Source: Clostridium beijerinckii
GTDB taxonomy: Bacteria > Bacillota > Clostridia > Clostridiales > Clostridiaceae
Length of the DNA: 64,000 nt
Reading direction: 5' to 3'
NCBI RefSeq assembly: GCF_018223745.1
Contig: NZ_CP073653.1
Location: forward strand, 4,390,001-4,454,000
Below the pieces are notes generated by a model that saw only the letters and a program-made list of their open reading frames with translations, was not told the DNA's origin and did no database searches. The translations under genes were made by a program, and so were the position numbers. This document shows positions 50,682 through 60,200 of this stretch, one piece after another (positions within the stretch are counted from its first letter, which is position 1; every line of letters starts with the position of its first letter).

Positions 50682-52256
50682 TCAACTCCTCCTCATAGGT
50701 ATAGATATATCCCATTCAGTACCATCATCAACTTTAAATTTAATAGCTCCTTTAGCTTCATCAATGATCTTTTTCACTATATACATTCCAAATCCTCGTT
50801 CCCCTTCTTTACTTGTGATTCCAATGTTGTAAATAGAATTTCTGATATTCTCTGGTATCCCACAGCCATTATCCTTCACCATAATTTTCATTTGATCATC
50901 TTCCTCAAAGATTTTCATATATATTTCACCAGACCCATCATTTTTAACTGCATCAATAGAATTTTCTATTAGATTTCCTACAACAGATCCTAACTCTTCT
51001 GATGTCATATATTGTGGTAATTTAATTACTCTTGAGCTATCATCTATTATGAAATTGATTCTAGCTTCTTCACACTTACTGTATTTAGATAGTATTAACG
51101 CTGCTAAAGATACATTTTTTATTTTATCAGATATTATAGTAGTTATATTCTTTTTACTTTCCACTATTACATTAACAAACTTAATTACTTCATCATATTC
51201 TTCTAGTTGTATAAGTCCTGAGATTGTGTGAAGTTTATTCATAAATTCATGATTTTGTGCTCTAAGTGACCATGCCATTTTCTTTATACCAGTTAACTCC
51301 TCAGCCATTTTTCTAACTTCACTTAAATCTTCAAATGTTACAACTAATCCAAGAATTTGTTTTTTAAATCCTCTTATAATACTGTATTTACACATAACGT
51401 TTACTCCAGGGCGTACTTTTATCTCAATATTAGTCATAGATTTCCCGCTGTTTAAAACTTTTAGAGCCATACTTTCGTAAGTAAAATCAGTAATCGGCTT
51501 CCCTATATCATTTTCTTTCAAATGTAAAATTTTACTAGCTTGCCCGTTAAATAGCGTTATGCATCCATTATTATCTAAAGCTATTATACCTTCCTTTATA
51601 TTTTCAATTACAGTTTCTTTTTGCTTTAAAGCCAAGGCTATTTCTTCTGGTTCAAGTCCAAATATTGACTTCTTTATATTATAAGAAAGAGCTATAGCTC
51701 CCGATATACCCAATATTAATCCCATTAATATTATAGGAATAAATTTATACATTTTCGTATAGACTTCGTTATCAAATTTATTATACAACATACCAACAGC
51801 AACTGCACCTATCTGCTTATTACTATCATCATAAATAGGTGCAAATGCTCTTACAGAAATACCAAGTGTACCGCTTCCTGTTGATATATATTGCTCTCCT
51901 GTGCTTAATACCCTATCTTCATCTCCACCAGCAAATCTTTCGCCTATTTTACTTTTATCTGGGTGAGAATATCTTATACCATTCATATCCATAATTACTA
52001 TAAACTCTACATTTGTCTTTATACGGGCCTTCTCTATCTCACTATTTAGCAGATCAATCGGAATTGCCTTATTTCCTTTCAAATATTCTTTAACTTCATA
52101 GGTTGATGCAAATGAATCCGCTATATTCAACATATTTTTATCTATTTGATCTCTTAATAACTTTTTCATTTCGATAAAAGAAAGTATTGTTATACTTCCA
52201 ATTGAAATTACAAGGATAGCTATTACAAGAGATATTATTTTTCCTTTTAGCTTCAT
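50682..52256 (-). CDS. CitA/DcuS/MalK-type sensor histidine kinase
   Basis: 524 residues. Two membrane helices (9-29 and about 172-192) flank an extracellular sCache domain with the carboxylate-binding signature RYSHPDKSKIGERFAGGDED and GISVRAFAPIYDD. A PAS domain (215-315) follows, then the phospho-His in RAQNHEFMNKLHTISGLIQL, the N box VVGNLIENSIDAV and the G boxes VKDNGCGIPENI and GERGFGMYIVKKI. It senses C4-dicarboxylates or citrate outside the cell. The presence of malic enzyme and a permease in the next genes favours malate as signal. Confidence 0.9.
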   Translation of the reverse strand: MKLKGKIISLVIAILVISIGSITILSFIEMKKLLRDQIDKNMLNIADSFASTYEVKEYLKGNKAIPIDLLNSEIEKARIKTNVEFIVIMDMNGIRYSHPDKSKIGERFAGGDEDRVLSTGEQYISTGSGTLGISVRAFAPIYDDSNKQIGAVAVGMLYNKFDNEVYTKMYKFIPIILMGLILGISGAIALSYNIKKSIFGLEPEEIALALKQKETVIENIKEGIIALDNNGCITLFNGQASKILHLKENDIGKPITDFTYESMALKVLNSGKSMTNIEIKVRPGVNVMCKYSIIRGFKKQILGLVVTFEDLSEVRKMAEELTGIKKMAWSLRAQNHEFMNKLHTISGLIQLEEYDEVIKFVNVIVESKKNITTIISDKIKNVSLAALILSKYSKCEEARINFIIDDSSRVIKLPQYMTSEELGSVVGNLIENSIDAVKNDGSGEIYMKIFEEDDQMKIMVKDNGCGIPENIRNSIYNIGITSKEGERGFGMYIVKKIIDEAKGAIKFKVDDGTEWDISIPMRRS

Positions 52257-52381
52257 TTTATCCCCTCTATCTAATTCTAAATTTTAGTTTACTTACATTA
52301 TATATAAATAATTCCTCATTACAAAATGGTACAACTTCTTTAGTAATACGTTTACTTGCTATTTATCAAAGCAATTTCCCA

Positions 52382-52420
52382 CAAAAAGTTAAGAGCGTAT
52401 CCCTAGGAATCCGCTCTTAA
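52382..52420 (-). terminator. Terminator of buk
   Basis: TTAAGAGCG pairs with CGCTCTTAA around a 14-base loop; the - strand continues as CTTTTTGTG. It separates buk from the kinase gene, so kinase and regulator have their own promoter. Confidence 0.82.
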
Positions 52421-52519
52421 TTCATGATTTATTAAAGCCAGTAAACAATACTCAATAATTATAGTAATGCTAAATGCTATCTTTCCAAATACTTTCTAAT
52501 CTTTAGTATATATAGAAGT

Positions 52520-53590
52520 CTATTTATATTCTTTAACTTCTTCTTGTCCGTTTAAAACTCTTAGTACACCTTGAGCTAAAGCAAGCATTTCATCTTCACC
52601 TGGATAAACAGTTATTGGAGCAATAAATTCCACTTTTTCTTTTATGATGTCTACCATCATTTTTTCGTAGGCAATGCCTCCAGTTAAAATTATCGCATCT
52701 ACTTTTCCGCATAAAACCGCAGCTGCTGCACCTATATCTTTTGCTACTTGATATCCCATGGCTTCATAAACTAACTTTGCCTTCATGTCTCCTTCTGATG
52801 CAAGCTGTCTAACTATTCTCCCATCGTTTGTATCAAGATATGCTACAAAGCCGCCTTTTCCAGTTATCTTCTTCAATATTTCTTCTAAAGTATATTTTCC
52901 GCTAAAACACATTCTAGCTAAATCACCAGATGGTATACCACCACTTCTTTCTGGTGAAAATGCGCCTTCTCCATCAAGAGCATTATTTACATCAATTATT
53001 CTTCCATTTTTATGTGCGCCTACCGAAACACCGCCTCCCATATGAGCAACTATAACATTTATATCTTCATAGCTCTTCATATTTTCTTGCGCATACCTCT
53101 TAGCCACTGCCTTTTGATTTAATGCATGAAATATACTTTTTCTTGGAAGTTCTGGCACTCCTGAAAGTCTTGCTATATCTTCCATTTCATCTACAACTAC
53201 TGGATCTACTATAAAAGCAGGTTTATTAATAGACCTCGCAATTTCATTGGCAATTATAGCACCAAGATTAGATGCATGCTCTCCTTGAACATTTTCTTTT
53301 AAATCTTTTAACATATTATCGTTTACACTATAGGTACCACTAACTATAGGCTTTAAAAGTCCACCTCTTCCAACTATTGCATCCATTTCAGTTATATTTA
53401 TTTTATTGTCTTCTAGTATTTTTAATATAACATCTGTTCTAAAGCTTTGTTGATCAACTACGTACTTAAACTTTCCTATCTCTTCTGATGAATGTCTAAG
53501 TGTTTCCTCAAAAATTTCCTTTTCACCTTCATATACTGCTATTTTAGTTGATGTGGAACCTGGGTTTATAATTAATAATTTATGACTCAC
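52520..53590 (-). CDS. buk: Butyrate kinase
   Basis: 356 residues, an ASKHA acetokinase. The phosphate loop is LLIINPGSTSTKIAVYEGEK and the acyl-binding and adenosine motifs are VAHMGGGVSVGAHKNGRIID, GAFSPERSGGIPSGDLA and DAIILTGGIAYEKMM. It converts butyryl phosphate and ADP to butyrate and ATP. Start is GTG, 7 bases after GGGGAGG. The usual partner ptb is not adjacent, so this is probably a second buk; the substrate could also be a related branched acid. Its place between a CitA/B system and a permease with malic enzyme suggests a catabolic role linked to organic acids. Confidence 0.92.
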   Translation of the reverse strand: MSHKLLIINPGSTSTKIAVYEGEKEIFEETLRHSSEEIGKFKYVVDQQSFRTDVILKILEDNKINITEMDAIVGRGGLLKPIVSGTYSVNDNMLKDLKENVQGEHASNLGAIIANEIARSINKPAFIVDPVVVDEMEDIARLSGVPELPRKSIFHALNQKAVAKRYAQENMKSYEDINVIVAHMGGGVSVGAHKNGRIIDVNNALDGEGAFSPERSGGIPSGDLARMCFSGKYTLEEILKKITGKGGFVAYLDTNDGRIVRQLASEGDMKAKLVYEAMGYQVAKDIGAAAAVLCGKVDAIILTGGIAYEKMMVDIIKEKVEFIAPITVYPGEDEMLALAQGVLRVLNGQEEVKEYK

Positions 53591-53776
53591 ACATTTTCCT
53601 CCCCTACGTTATATTTAATTATAGTATTTGCATCTATTGTTATTATTATCAACACAGATACAAAACCTGTTTTTAAATTATACTCTGTAGGTATCAGCTT
53701 TAGCAAGTATTTTTCAATATTAAAATTAATTTTATTAATTCATACTATAAGCTCTTAACCCAATACTAATAATTAT

Positions 53777-54751
53777 TTATTGTACTACTGCTTCTCTACT
53801 TAATTTCTTTTCTTTATTTGCTCTAAGCATTTTAAACACATAAGAAACAATGAATGGACAAATAATAGCAGATACTACGCATGCCGCTGCAACTTGTGCT
53901 GTTGCTATTGTTGCTATTGCAGCCAATGTTGGATCTGCCGCTGCAACAGCTGCTGGTGTGGCTACGGCATTTCCTGCTGTTGATCCTGTTGCAAGTCCAA
54001 TTATAGGTTCTTCTCTAAATAATTTTAAAAGTATATATGCTCCTATTCCAGTAAAGGCAGCTATCACTCCTAATAATATACCAGGACCTCCAGCTTTTAC
54101 AATTGTATCAAGATTCATTCCTGCACCTAATGGGAATGAGAAGAATGGAATTAATAACAACTTACTGCTTCCAAGAAACTTTCTCATATCAGGGTCGGCG
54201 TTTCCTAAAATCATTCCTATTCCTATTGGAATTAACACTGCAACAAGCGACATAAATGGAATTTGAGCAAGCCCTGATGCACCTAATGCAACCAAAGTGA
54301 AAAATGGACCATCTTTTAAAGATAATAAAGCATAAGCACCTACATCTGTTTCATCCCCATATTGTGAAGCTAGAGATGCATATAACCCACCGTTGCAATT
54401 TGTTAGTGCTGAAAGAATCGCTAGTGGTGATAAACCTAATACACCAGCTGGCCCAAAAACTTTTCCTACAATTATACCGATACCAGCACCCACTATAAAT
54501 TTTCCAGATATTAATAGCGCACCTTTTTTTAGTGCTTTAGGTGCTAATTTGAAATTAATTTGTGAGCCAATTAAAAACATAAAGCAAGCCAGAATTGTTG
54601 ATGATGCCGTCGAACTAAATAGTGCTGTTGTATATCCACCAATTTTAAGAAATTGCGGACAAAAAGTATTAACTAGTACTCCTAAAAAAAGCGGAACAAG
54701 CATCATACCACCTGGTATTTTATCAAGTGTTTTCTTAATTGGGATTTGCAT
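53777..54751 (-). CDS. kdgT: KdgT-family permease, possibly for malate or another organic acid
   Basis: 324 residues with about ten helices. It aligns with 2-keto-3-deoxygluconate permease: IKKTLDKIPGGMMLVPLFLG, LTNCNGGLYASLASQYGDET, GAYALLSLKDGPFFTLVALG, NADPDMRKFLGSSKLLLIPF and TAGNAVATPAAVAAADPTLA. KdgT proteins are proton symporters. No KDG kinase or aldolase gene is near; instead malic enzyme lies 200 bases upstream and a CitA/B system downstream, which suggests malate or another dicarboxylate as substrate. TAGGAGG precedes the ATG. Confidence 0.82.
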   Translation of the reverse strand: MQIPIKKTLDKIPGGMMLVPLFLGVLVNTFCPQFLKIGGYTTALFSSTASSTILACFMFLIGSQINFKLAPKALKKGALLISGKFIVGAGIGIIVGKVFGPAGVLGLSPLAILSALTNCNGGLYASLASQYGDETDVGAYALLSLKDGPFFTLVALGASGLAQIPFMSLVAVLIPIGIGMILGNADPDMRKFLGSSKLLLIPFFSFPLGAGMNLDTIVKAGGPGILLGVIAAFTGIGAYILLKLFREEPIIGLATGSTAGNAVATPAAVAAADPTLAAIATIATAQVAAACVVSAIICPFIVSYVFKMLRANKEKKLSREAVVQ

Positions 54752-54952
54752 ATATATACCTCCTAAAATCTTGTTTTTTTATTTTTAAACATTTACATAT
54801 TTTTCATAATAAATTTTTATATAAACAACTCTAATTTATAATCTTGTGGGATACAATTATTTATAATTATGTTTTACTTATAATTTGTACATGTCACAAA
54901 TGCATTAATTCTGATTTCTTACCTTTTAGCAACATGTACAAATTGAATTATC

Positions 54953-56125
54953 TTATTTTCTTGCGACCCCACTTTTTCTTGCCGCATTTGCAATTGCTTC
55001 TGCTACCTTTGTAGCAACATTTTTATCTAAAGCACTTGGAATTACATTATTTTCATTTAAATCTTCATCTTTAATGTATCCAGCTATGGCATATGCTGCA
55101 GCAAGTTTCATTTCCTCATTTATTTCTTTTGCTCTAACATCTAAGGCACCTCTAAAAATACCTGGGAAAGCTAGAACATTGTTCACTTGATTTGGAAAAT
55201 CTGACCGTCCTGTTCCTATAACTCTTGCTCCAGCTGCTTTTGCTTCATCTGGCATAATTTCCGGTGTTGGATTTGCCATTGCAAAGATTATTGCATCTTT
55301 ATTCATTGCTCTAACCATTTCAGGCTTCAATATTCCTGGAGCAGATACTCCAACAAATACATCGGCACCAACTAAAGCATCTGCAAGGTTGCCTTTTATA
55401 TTATCTGGATTTGTTATTTCCGCTAAAGCATCTTTAGCATCATCAATTTTTTCCATGCCTCTATATAAGATACCTACTTTATCGCAAGCAATTAAGTTTT
55501 TTACTCCTGATGATAATAAAAGCTTAGCTATTGCAGTTCCTGCAGCCCCCGCTCCATTTACTACTACTTTTATATCTTCAAGCTTCTTATCTACTACTTT
55601 AAGTGCATTTATAACACCAGCAAGAACAACTATTGCAGTTCCATGTTGGTCATCATGGAATACTGGAATGTCGATTAATTTTTTGAGTTTTTCTTCAACT
55701 TCAAAACATCTTGGCGCTCCAATATCTTCTAAGTTTATTCCACCAAATGTTGGCGCTATCAATCTAACTGTATTAACTATCTCATCAACATCGTTAGAAT
55801 CTACTAATACAGGGAAAGCATCAACATCTGCAAATTCTTTAAATAAAATTGACTTTCCTTCCATTACAGGCATTCCTGCCATTGGCCCTATATCTCCTAG
55901 TCCTAACACTGCACTTCCATCTGTTACTACTGCTACCAGATTTCCTTTTGATGTATATTTGTAGACGTTTTCTTGGTCTTCATGAATTTTTCTACATGGT
56001 TCTGCAACTCCTGGTGTGTATGCAAGACTTAAATCATCTCTTGTTTCAACCTTAACCTTAGATGTGATTGAAATCTTTCCTTGTTTTTCTTCATGTAATT
56101 TTAAACTTTCTTCAAAATAATTCAT
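54953..56125 (-). CDS. NAD(P)-dependent malic enzyme
   Basis: 390 residues, the short bacterial type without the phosphotransacetylase domain. Motifs are LSLAYTPGVAEPCRKI, the catalytic Lys and dinucleotide sites around TDGSAVLGLGDIGPMAGMPV, EGKSILFKEFADVDAFPV, INLEDIGAPRCFEVEEKL, IPVFHDDQHGTAIVVLAGVI, and VVNGAGAAGTAIAKLLLSSG. It decarboxylates malate to pyruvate. With the permease and two-component system downstream it would allow malate use. GAGGGG precedes the ATG. Confidence 0.94.
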   Translation of the reverse strand: MNYFEESLKLHEEKQGKISITSKVKVETRDDLSLAYTPGVAEPCRKIHEDQENVYKYTSKGNLVAVVTDGSAVLGLGDIGPMAGMPVMEGKSILFKEFADVDAFPVLVDSNDVDEIVNTVRLIAPTFGGINLEDIGAPRCFEVEEKLKKLIDIPVFHDDQHGTAIVVLAGVINALKVVDKKLEDIKVVVNGAGAAGTAIAKLLLSSGVKNLIACDKVGILYRGMEKIDDAKDALAEITNPDNIKGNLADALVGADVFVGVSAPGILKPEMVRAMNKDAIIFAMANPTPEIMPDEAKAAGARVIGTGRSDFPNQVNNVLAFPGIFRGALDVRAKEINEEMKLAAAYAIAGYIKDEDLNENNVIPSALDKNVATKVAEAIANAARKSGVARK

Positions 56126-56371
56126 TTAAAACATCCCCTCTATATTTAAACATTTACATTTGATATTTAATATTTTGCTGTTGTTTGGTGTAACTAGATA
56201 ATATCATTTTGTCTGAAAATTTAAAATATTAAGTAACTTTAATTTATATTTAGTAAATTAAGAATACTTTGTGTTTTTTTTAACGAGTATTTTAATTGCC
56301 CTGAATAACTTTTTCACATAGTATCAATAAATATCTTTTTAAAAATATTAGCTTATGTACTATACAAATAT

Positions 56372-56420
56372 AAAAAAAACAAAATGAAGATCCTATTCTT
56401 TTGAACACGATCTCCATTTT
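56372..56420 (-). terminator. Terminator of the TraX gene
   Basis: AAAATGGAGATC on the - strand pairs with GATCTTCATTTT (one mismatch) and TTTTTTT follows, about 30 bases beyond the stop at 56447. Confidence 0.85.
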
Positions 56421-56446
56421 GCATTTTCATAAGCCATTATTTAACT

Positions 56447-57262
56447 TCAGTTTATATGTGTAATTCCTCCCAAGAAAAATAATATGAATATATGGGCGGG
56501 ATAATAAAAATAAAATAAATATTTTAATCCACGTCCCTTTTTTCCATTATAAAGCATCATTAGCGGTATAGCGAAAATCATAATCCACTGATTGTAACCA
56601 TAAAATATATTCTTAAATGAAAAACTAGCGAATGGAAAAAACGATACTGAAAAAATTGCATAAACAATCATCATTTTTTTTCTGTCATTTCTTAAATAAA
56701 AAAATATTATTCCGAGAGCAACAAATGAAACACTTCCTTCACAAAGCAATGGACAGGGTAAAAAGGATATAATAATTCCAGCTATGTTTTTTGAAAATAT
56801 TGAATAAGTACTTATTGGTAATACAACTTCAAACATTATCGCTAAAAAAATAATATAAATTTTCCTATACAAATCTTTGTTTTCATCTCTTAAATATTCA
56901 ATTAGTAATATATTTAATGCTATCAAAAAGAATGTCTCGAATATATTATTACTCACTGGAAAATATGATGGATCATCAACTGATATCTTCCATGAAATAA
57001 ATTTTCCTAAAGACATTACTATTGAAAATAAATATAATCTTTTAACATAAGTTTTTCTATTCCCTGTATAAAAAAAGCCTTCTGCCATTGTAAAGAAAAA
57101 AAGTGGAGCCGATAATCTCCCAAGCCAATTAAACCAAATTGGAATTCCAGTCGATGCTAAGAATTCATGCATATGATCCATTGTCATTAATACTAATGCG
57201 ATTATCTTCAAAGAAAATCCACTAAACCCTTTTTGAATAATATTATTATTTGCTATATACAT
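56447..57262 (-). CDS. traX: TraX-family membrane protein
   Basis: 271 residues from ATG 57262, behind AGGAG; a longer in-frame start at 57310 lacks a ribosome-binding site. Eight or so helices. The TraX signature begins KGFSGFSLKIIALVLMTMDH then WFNWLGRLSAPLFFFTMAEG with FFYTGNRKTYVKRLYLF. In the F plasmid TraX acetylates pilin; chromosomal homologues in Firmicutes have unknown roles and probably act as membrane acyltransferases. No conjugation genes are nearby. Confidence 0.88.
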   Translation of the reverse strand: MYIANNNIIQKGFSGFSLKIIALVLMTMDHMHEFLASTGIPIWFNWLGRLSAPLFFFTMAEGFFYTGNRKTYVKRLYLFSIVMSLGKFISWKISVDDPSYFPVSNNIFETFFLIALNILLIEYLRDENKDLYRKIYIIFLAIMFEVVLPISTYSIFSKNIAGIIISFLPCPLLCEGSVSFVALGIIFFYLRNDRKKMMIVYAIFSVSFFPFASFSFKNIFYGYNQWIMIFAIPLMMLYNGKKGRGLKYLFYFYYPAHIFILFFLGGITHIN

Positions 57263-57330
57263 ACTGTATCTCCTAGCTATTATTAAAACTTCATATGTAA
57301 GTTCATGCATATTTATTAATAACTATTTAT

Positions 57331-57783
57331 TTATATATCTTCCATAAACTTATTTATGTTATTATCTATTTCTACTTCTGAAAATGCAATAATTGTTGTT
57401 GTCAGTGAATATTCTGATATATCATTTATAAACTCTTCTATCTCTTCTAAATTCTTTACAGATAATTTTACTAAGAAACACCCATCCCCTGCTATCCTAT
57501 ATCCCCATTCACTTCGTTTATGATTTTTAATAAAATTTTTAAATTTGTTATATTCTCCGTTCTTCATTGTAATCTTCATTATACAATCAATTGATAATCC
57601 CAGCTTTTTCTTATTTATTCTAATTGTATAGCCTTCTATAATACCACTATCTTCAAGCTTGTTCACTCTCTCTGTAACGGAAGGAGGTGATAAATTTATG
57701 CGTTTAGATAATTCCCTTATTGACAACCTACTATTTTTTTGCAACTCTGATAATATTGCTATATCTATTTCATCAAATTTCAT
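57331..57783 (-). CDS. Lrp/AsnC-family transcriptional regulator
   Basis: 150 residues from ATG 57783, 8 bases after AGGAG; an upstream in-frame start adds 21 residues without such a site. N-terminal HTH (IDIAILSELQKNSRLSIREL, SKRINLSPPSVTERVNKLED) and a RAM domain (YTIRINKKKLGLSIDCIMKI, FIKNHKRSEWGYRIAGDGCF, ISEYSLTTTIIAFSEVEI) are clear. It is divergent from an AhpD-like gene with a 133-base gap that probably holds shared regulatory sites. Confidence 0.88.
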   Translation of the reverse strand: MKFDEIDIAILSELQKNSRLSIRELSKRINLSPPSVTERVNKLEDSGIIEGYTIRINKKKLGLSIDCIMKITMKNGEYNKFKNFIKNHKRSEWGYRIAGDGCFLVKLSVKNLEEIEEFINDISEYSLTTTIIAFSEVEIDNNINKFMEDI

Positions 57784-57916
57784 CTGTAACACTCCTAGTA
57801 TGTTTTTTATTTCAAATATAATTTTATCATTAGTATTATATGTCATTTGGAATGCAAATAAAACTATAACTCCTATATAATATTAATTGTTAATATTATA
57901 TAAAAGGAGATTTATT

Positions 57917-58339
57917 ATGGCAAGAATCAATTTTTCAAAAGAAGGAAATACACCATTTCAAAAACTATTAGGACACAATAAAGATATTATGTTAAAGTGG
58001 TCCGATTTAGAGAATCTTCTTTTCTCTACCAATACATTCACTTCTGAATTAAAAGAACAGGTAAGACGCACTTTGGCATTTAATAATGGCTGTGAATATT
58101 GTATGGCTAAAGGTAAGCCATTAAATAACATAAACGATTCAAAAATTTTAGCAGCTACCAAATTTGCAAACTCATTTTCAAAAAATTCTGCAGTTAGTGA
58201 TGAGGATTTCATCCCTTTAAATAATGAATTTTCTGAAAAAGAAATTTCAGAGCTTATTGCTCTAATATGCTTTATAACAGCTTCTCAAAAATTTGGGGCT
58301 GCTCTTAATTTACAACCAAGTTGTTCAATTAATATTTAA
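57917..58339 (+). CDS. AhpD/CMD-like protein with CxxC motif
   Basis: 140 residues from ATG 57917, 7 bases after AAAGGAGA. The helical CMD/AhpD core shows LKEQVRRTLAFNNGCEYCMA then KGKPLNNINDSKILAATKFA. Cys72-x-x-Cys-type CEYC matches the redox pair in AhpD, which helps reduce alkyl hydroperoxides, though the usual downstream His is not obvious. It is divergent from the Lrp-type regulator and is followed by a terminator. A redox or detoxification role is inferred from the motif. Confidence 0.78.
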   Translation: MARINFSKEGNTPFQKLLGHNKDIMLKWSDLENLLFSTNTFTSELKEQVRRTLAFNNGCEYCMAKGKPLNNINDSKILAATKFANSFSKNSAVSDEDFIPLNNEFSEKEISELIALICFITASQKFGAALNLQPSCSINI

Positions 58340-58340
58340 T

Positions 58341-58388
58341 AAAAATACCTACTAAAAGTAAATCATTTTCTTTTAGTAGGTATTTTTA
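58341..58388. terminator. Strong bidirectional terminator
   Basis: AAAATACCTACTAAAAG pairs over 17 bp with its complement and T-tracts lie on both strands. It serves the AhpD-like gene and the convergent chemoreceptor gene. Confidence 0.9.
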
Positions 58389-58400
58389 TATATCATGAAG

Positions 58401-60200
58401 TTAAATTTTATATTTCTCTAGATCATTTTTAAAGGTTTTTGTAATACCTTTAAAATCAGATATATTATCTATAAGTTTTTTTATCTCATTTGTATAATTT
58501 ATTACACTAGCACTTACTTCTTCCGATGATGCTGAATTTTCTTCCGCAATGGCTGCTAACGACTCTATACTACCATATACATCAGATATAGAATCAGCTT
58601 CAATATTTAACTTGCTTATAGTCTCAATCATAGAAGTTGCTACACTCTGCACTGATTGATTAGCTTCATAGCTAATATTTCGTACAACGTCTAAGTTATT
58701 GGTTTCTCTTTCTAACACATCATATTGAACATCTATGTGATCCACTAAGAAACCTATTTCTTTAACAAATTGAGCTAAATTAGAGTTAATATCAAGTACT
58801 GCCTCTTTGGACTGTTCAGCAAGTTTTCTTATTGATTCTGCAACAACAGCAAACCCCTTCCCTTGCTCTCCTGCCCTAGCAGCTTCTATGGATGCATTCA
58901 ACGCTAATAAATTAGTTTGTTCTGCTATTCCTGATACTATAGATACAATATTATTTATATCTTTAGCCCTTCCTTCAAGCTGTGTGCCCTTCTCTTTAAC
59001 TTCATTAAAACTCTGTAAAGATTTCAAAATATTTTTACTTGCATTTTCAACATTTTCATAGCTATTATTAATCTTAAGCATGGCATCTTCAAGTTCTGAT
59101 TTATTTTCATTCTCGTTTTCAACTATATTCCTTAAGGCTTCGATGTTTCCATTAAGTGCTTGTACGGCTTTATCTGTATTCTGAGCTTGTGTAACAGCTC
59201 CATTTGCAACCTGTTCAACAACGCCACTTATTTCTGTTGAAGTATGATTCATCGAATCAGAAATCTTGTTTATTGTATTTACAAAAGTATTCATTTCATC
59301 TGTAACACCTTTAAATCCAACGAAATCTGCCTGAATTACTTTTTTATGTTCCTTAAGTAAATCATAAATTTCTTCAAAGAAATCATTAGTGGTGATTTTT
59401 CCATCAATATTGTATTCATTTTTAATTATTCGTTCTATTTCTTCTTTTATTTTTCCTATAGGTGACATCATTAAAGAAACACCTACAAATGTAGCTAAAG
59501 CAGATACTAGGCTCCCTATTAAAACCTTTGTAATATCATTTATTCCTAACATTATCAAAAAAACTATAGCTGATATTATAAATGAAAATACTCCTGTCTT
59601 TGCCCCAAAACTTTTTATAATACCCAAAGAAAAAACTCTATTAAAAAAGTATTTTTTATTGTAATATATATCTCTTTCAAAAGTAAGTTTTAATTTAAGC
59701 TCACTGCTTGTTCTTGATATTTCTTTTATATCTACTTTCTCGTTAAAGTGTTCGCAAGTCCCTTCAAGCATACCTAAAAAATAGTCAAACATTCCTCTAG
59801 AAGAATTATAGCTAAAGATAGCTTCCCTACTAGATATTGGTTCTATAGATACCAAAGGTGGCTTCGCTCCTGCAAACTTTTTTGTCATCACTACATGTAC
59901 ATCAAACATGGACTTTAAAAATGAATATACATTGTCATGTTTGAAAAATGCCGGATAATCATGACTAAAAGCTTTTATATTATCTTGTCCAATTTTTCTC
60001 CAAAGAGCTCCTACCTCTATATTTTGAGATTTAGCTATGTATGATATTATTTTCTTAACTTCTCCATCGTCTACATTTTCAATAGGTGAAAATATTTTTG
60101 TTTTTCCCCAACCTATATAATCCATTGCTTCATTAACAATTGAGTCTCCAAACAACTTTCTATTTGTCTTCATCCATGTTGATACAACGGTCCCTTTCAT
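58401..60200 (-). CDS. H-NOX (haem) sensor fused to a methyl-accepting chemotaxis protein
   Basis: 599 residues from ATG 60200, 9 bases after GGAGGT; an in-frame start at 60248 adds 16 residues. Residues 1-180 are an H-NOX domain with proximal His102 (FDVHVVMTKKFAGAKPP) and the propionate-binding Tyr131-x-Ser133-x-Arg135 (SYNSSRGMFDYFLGMLEG). Distal-pocket residues Trp9, Asn74 and Tyr140 match those that bind oxygen in the Thermoanaerobacter H-NOX. Two helices at about 215-265 anchor it, with no large outside domain. The MCP signalling tip is ALNASIEAARAGEQGKGFAV then VAESIRKLAEQSKEAV. It probably drives movement away from oxygen or NO. Confidence 0.93.
   Translation of the reverse strand: MKGTVVSTWMKTNRKLFGDSIVNEAMDYIGWGKTKIFSPIENVDDGEVKKIISYIAKSQNIEVGALWRKIGQDNIKAFSHDYPAFFKHDNVYSFLKSMFDVHVVMTKKFAGAKPPLVSIEPISSREAIFSYNSSRGMFDYFLGMLEGTCEHFNEKVDIKEISRTSSELKLKLTFERDIYYNKKYFFNRVFSLGIIKSFGAKTGVFSFIISAIVFLIMLGINDITKVLIGSLVSALATFVGVSLMMSPIGKIKEEIERIIKNEYNIDGKITTNDFFEEIYDLLKEHKKVIQADFVGFKGVTDEMNTFVNTINKISDSMNHTSTEISGVVEQVANGAVTQAQNTDKAVQALNGNIEALRNIVENENENKSELEDAMLKINNSYENVENASKNILKSLQSFNEVKEKGTQLEGRAKDINNIVSIVSGIAEQTNLLALNASIEAARAGEQGKGFAVVAESIRKLAEQSKEAVLDINSNLAQFVKEIGFLVDHIDVQYDVLERETNNLDVVRNISYEANQSVQSVATSMIETISKLNIEADSISDVYGSIESLAAIAEENSASSEEVSASVINYTNEIKKLIDNISDFKGITKTFKNDLEKYKI

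Noticed and set aside
53850..56055. Long + strand open frames opposite the KdgT and malic-enzyme genes
   Set aside because: They are antisense shadows of strongly conserved genes, and their products have no recognisable domain.
56447..57262. TraX as a sign of a conjugative element
   Set aside because: Chromosomal TraX homologues are common in Firmicutes and no other transfer gene, relaxase or integrase is present.
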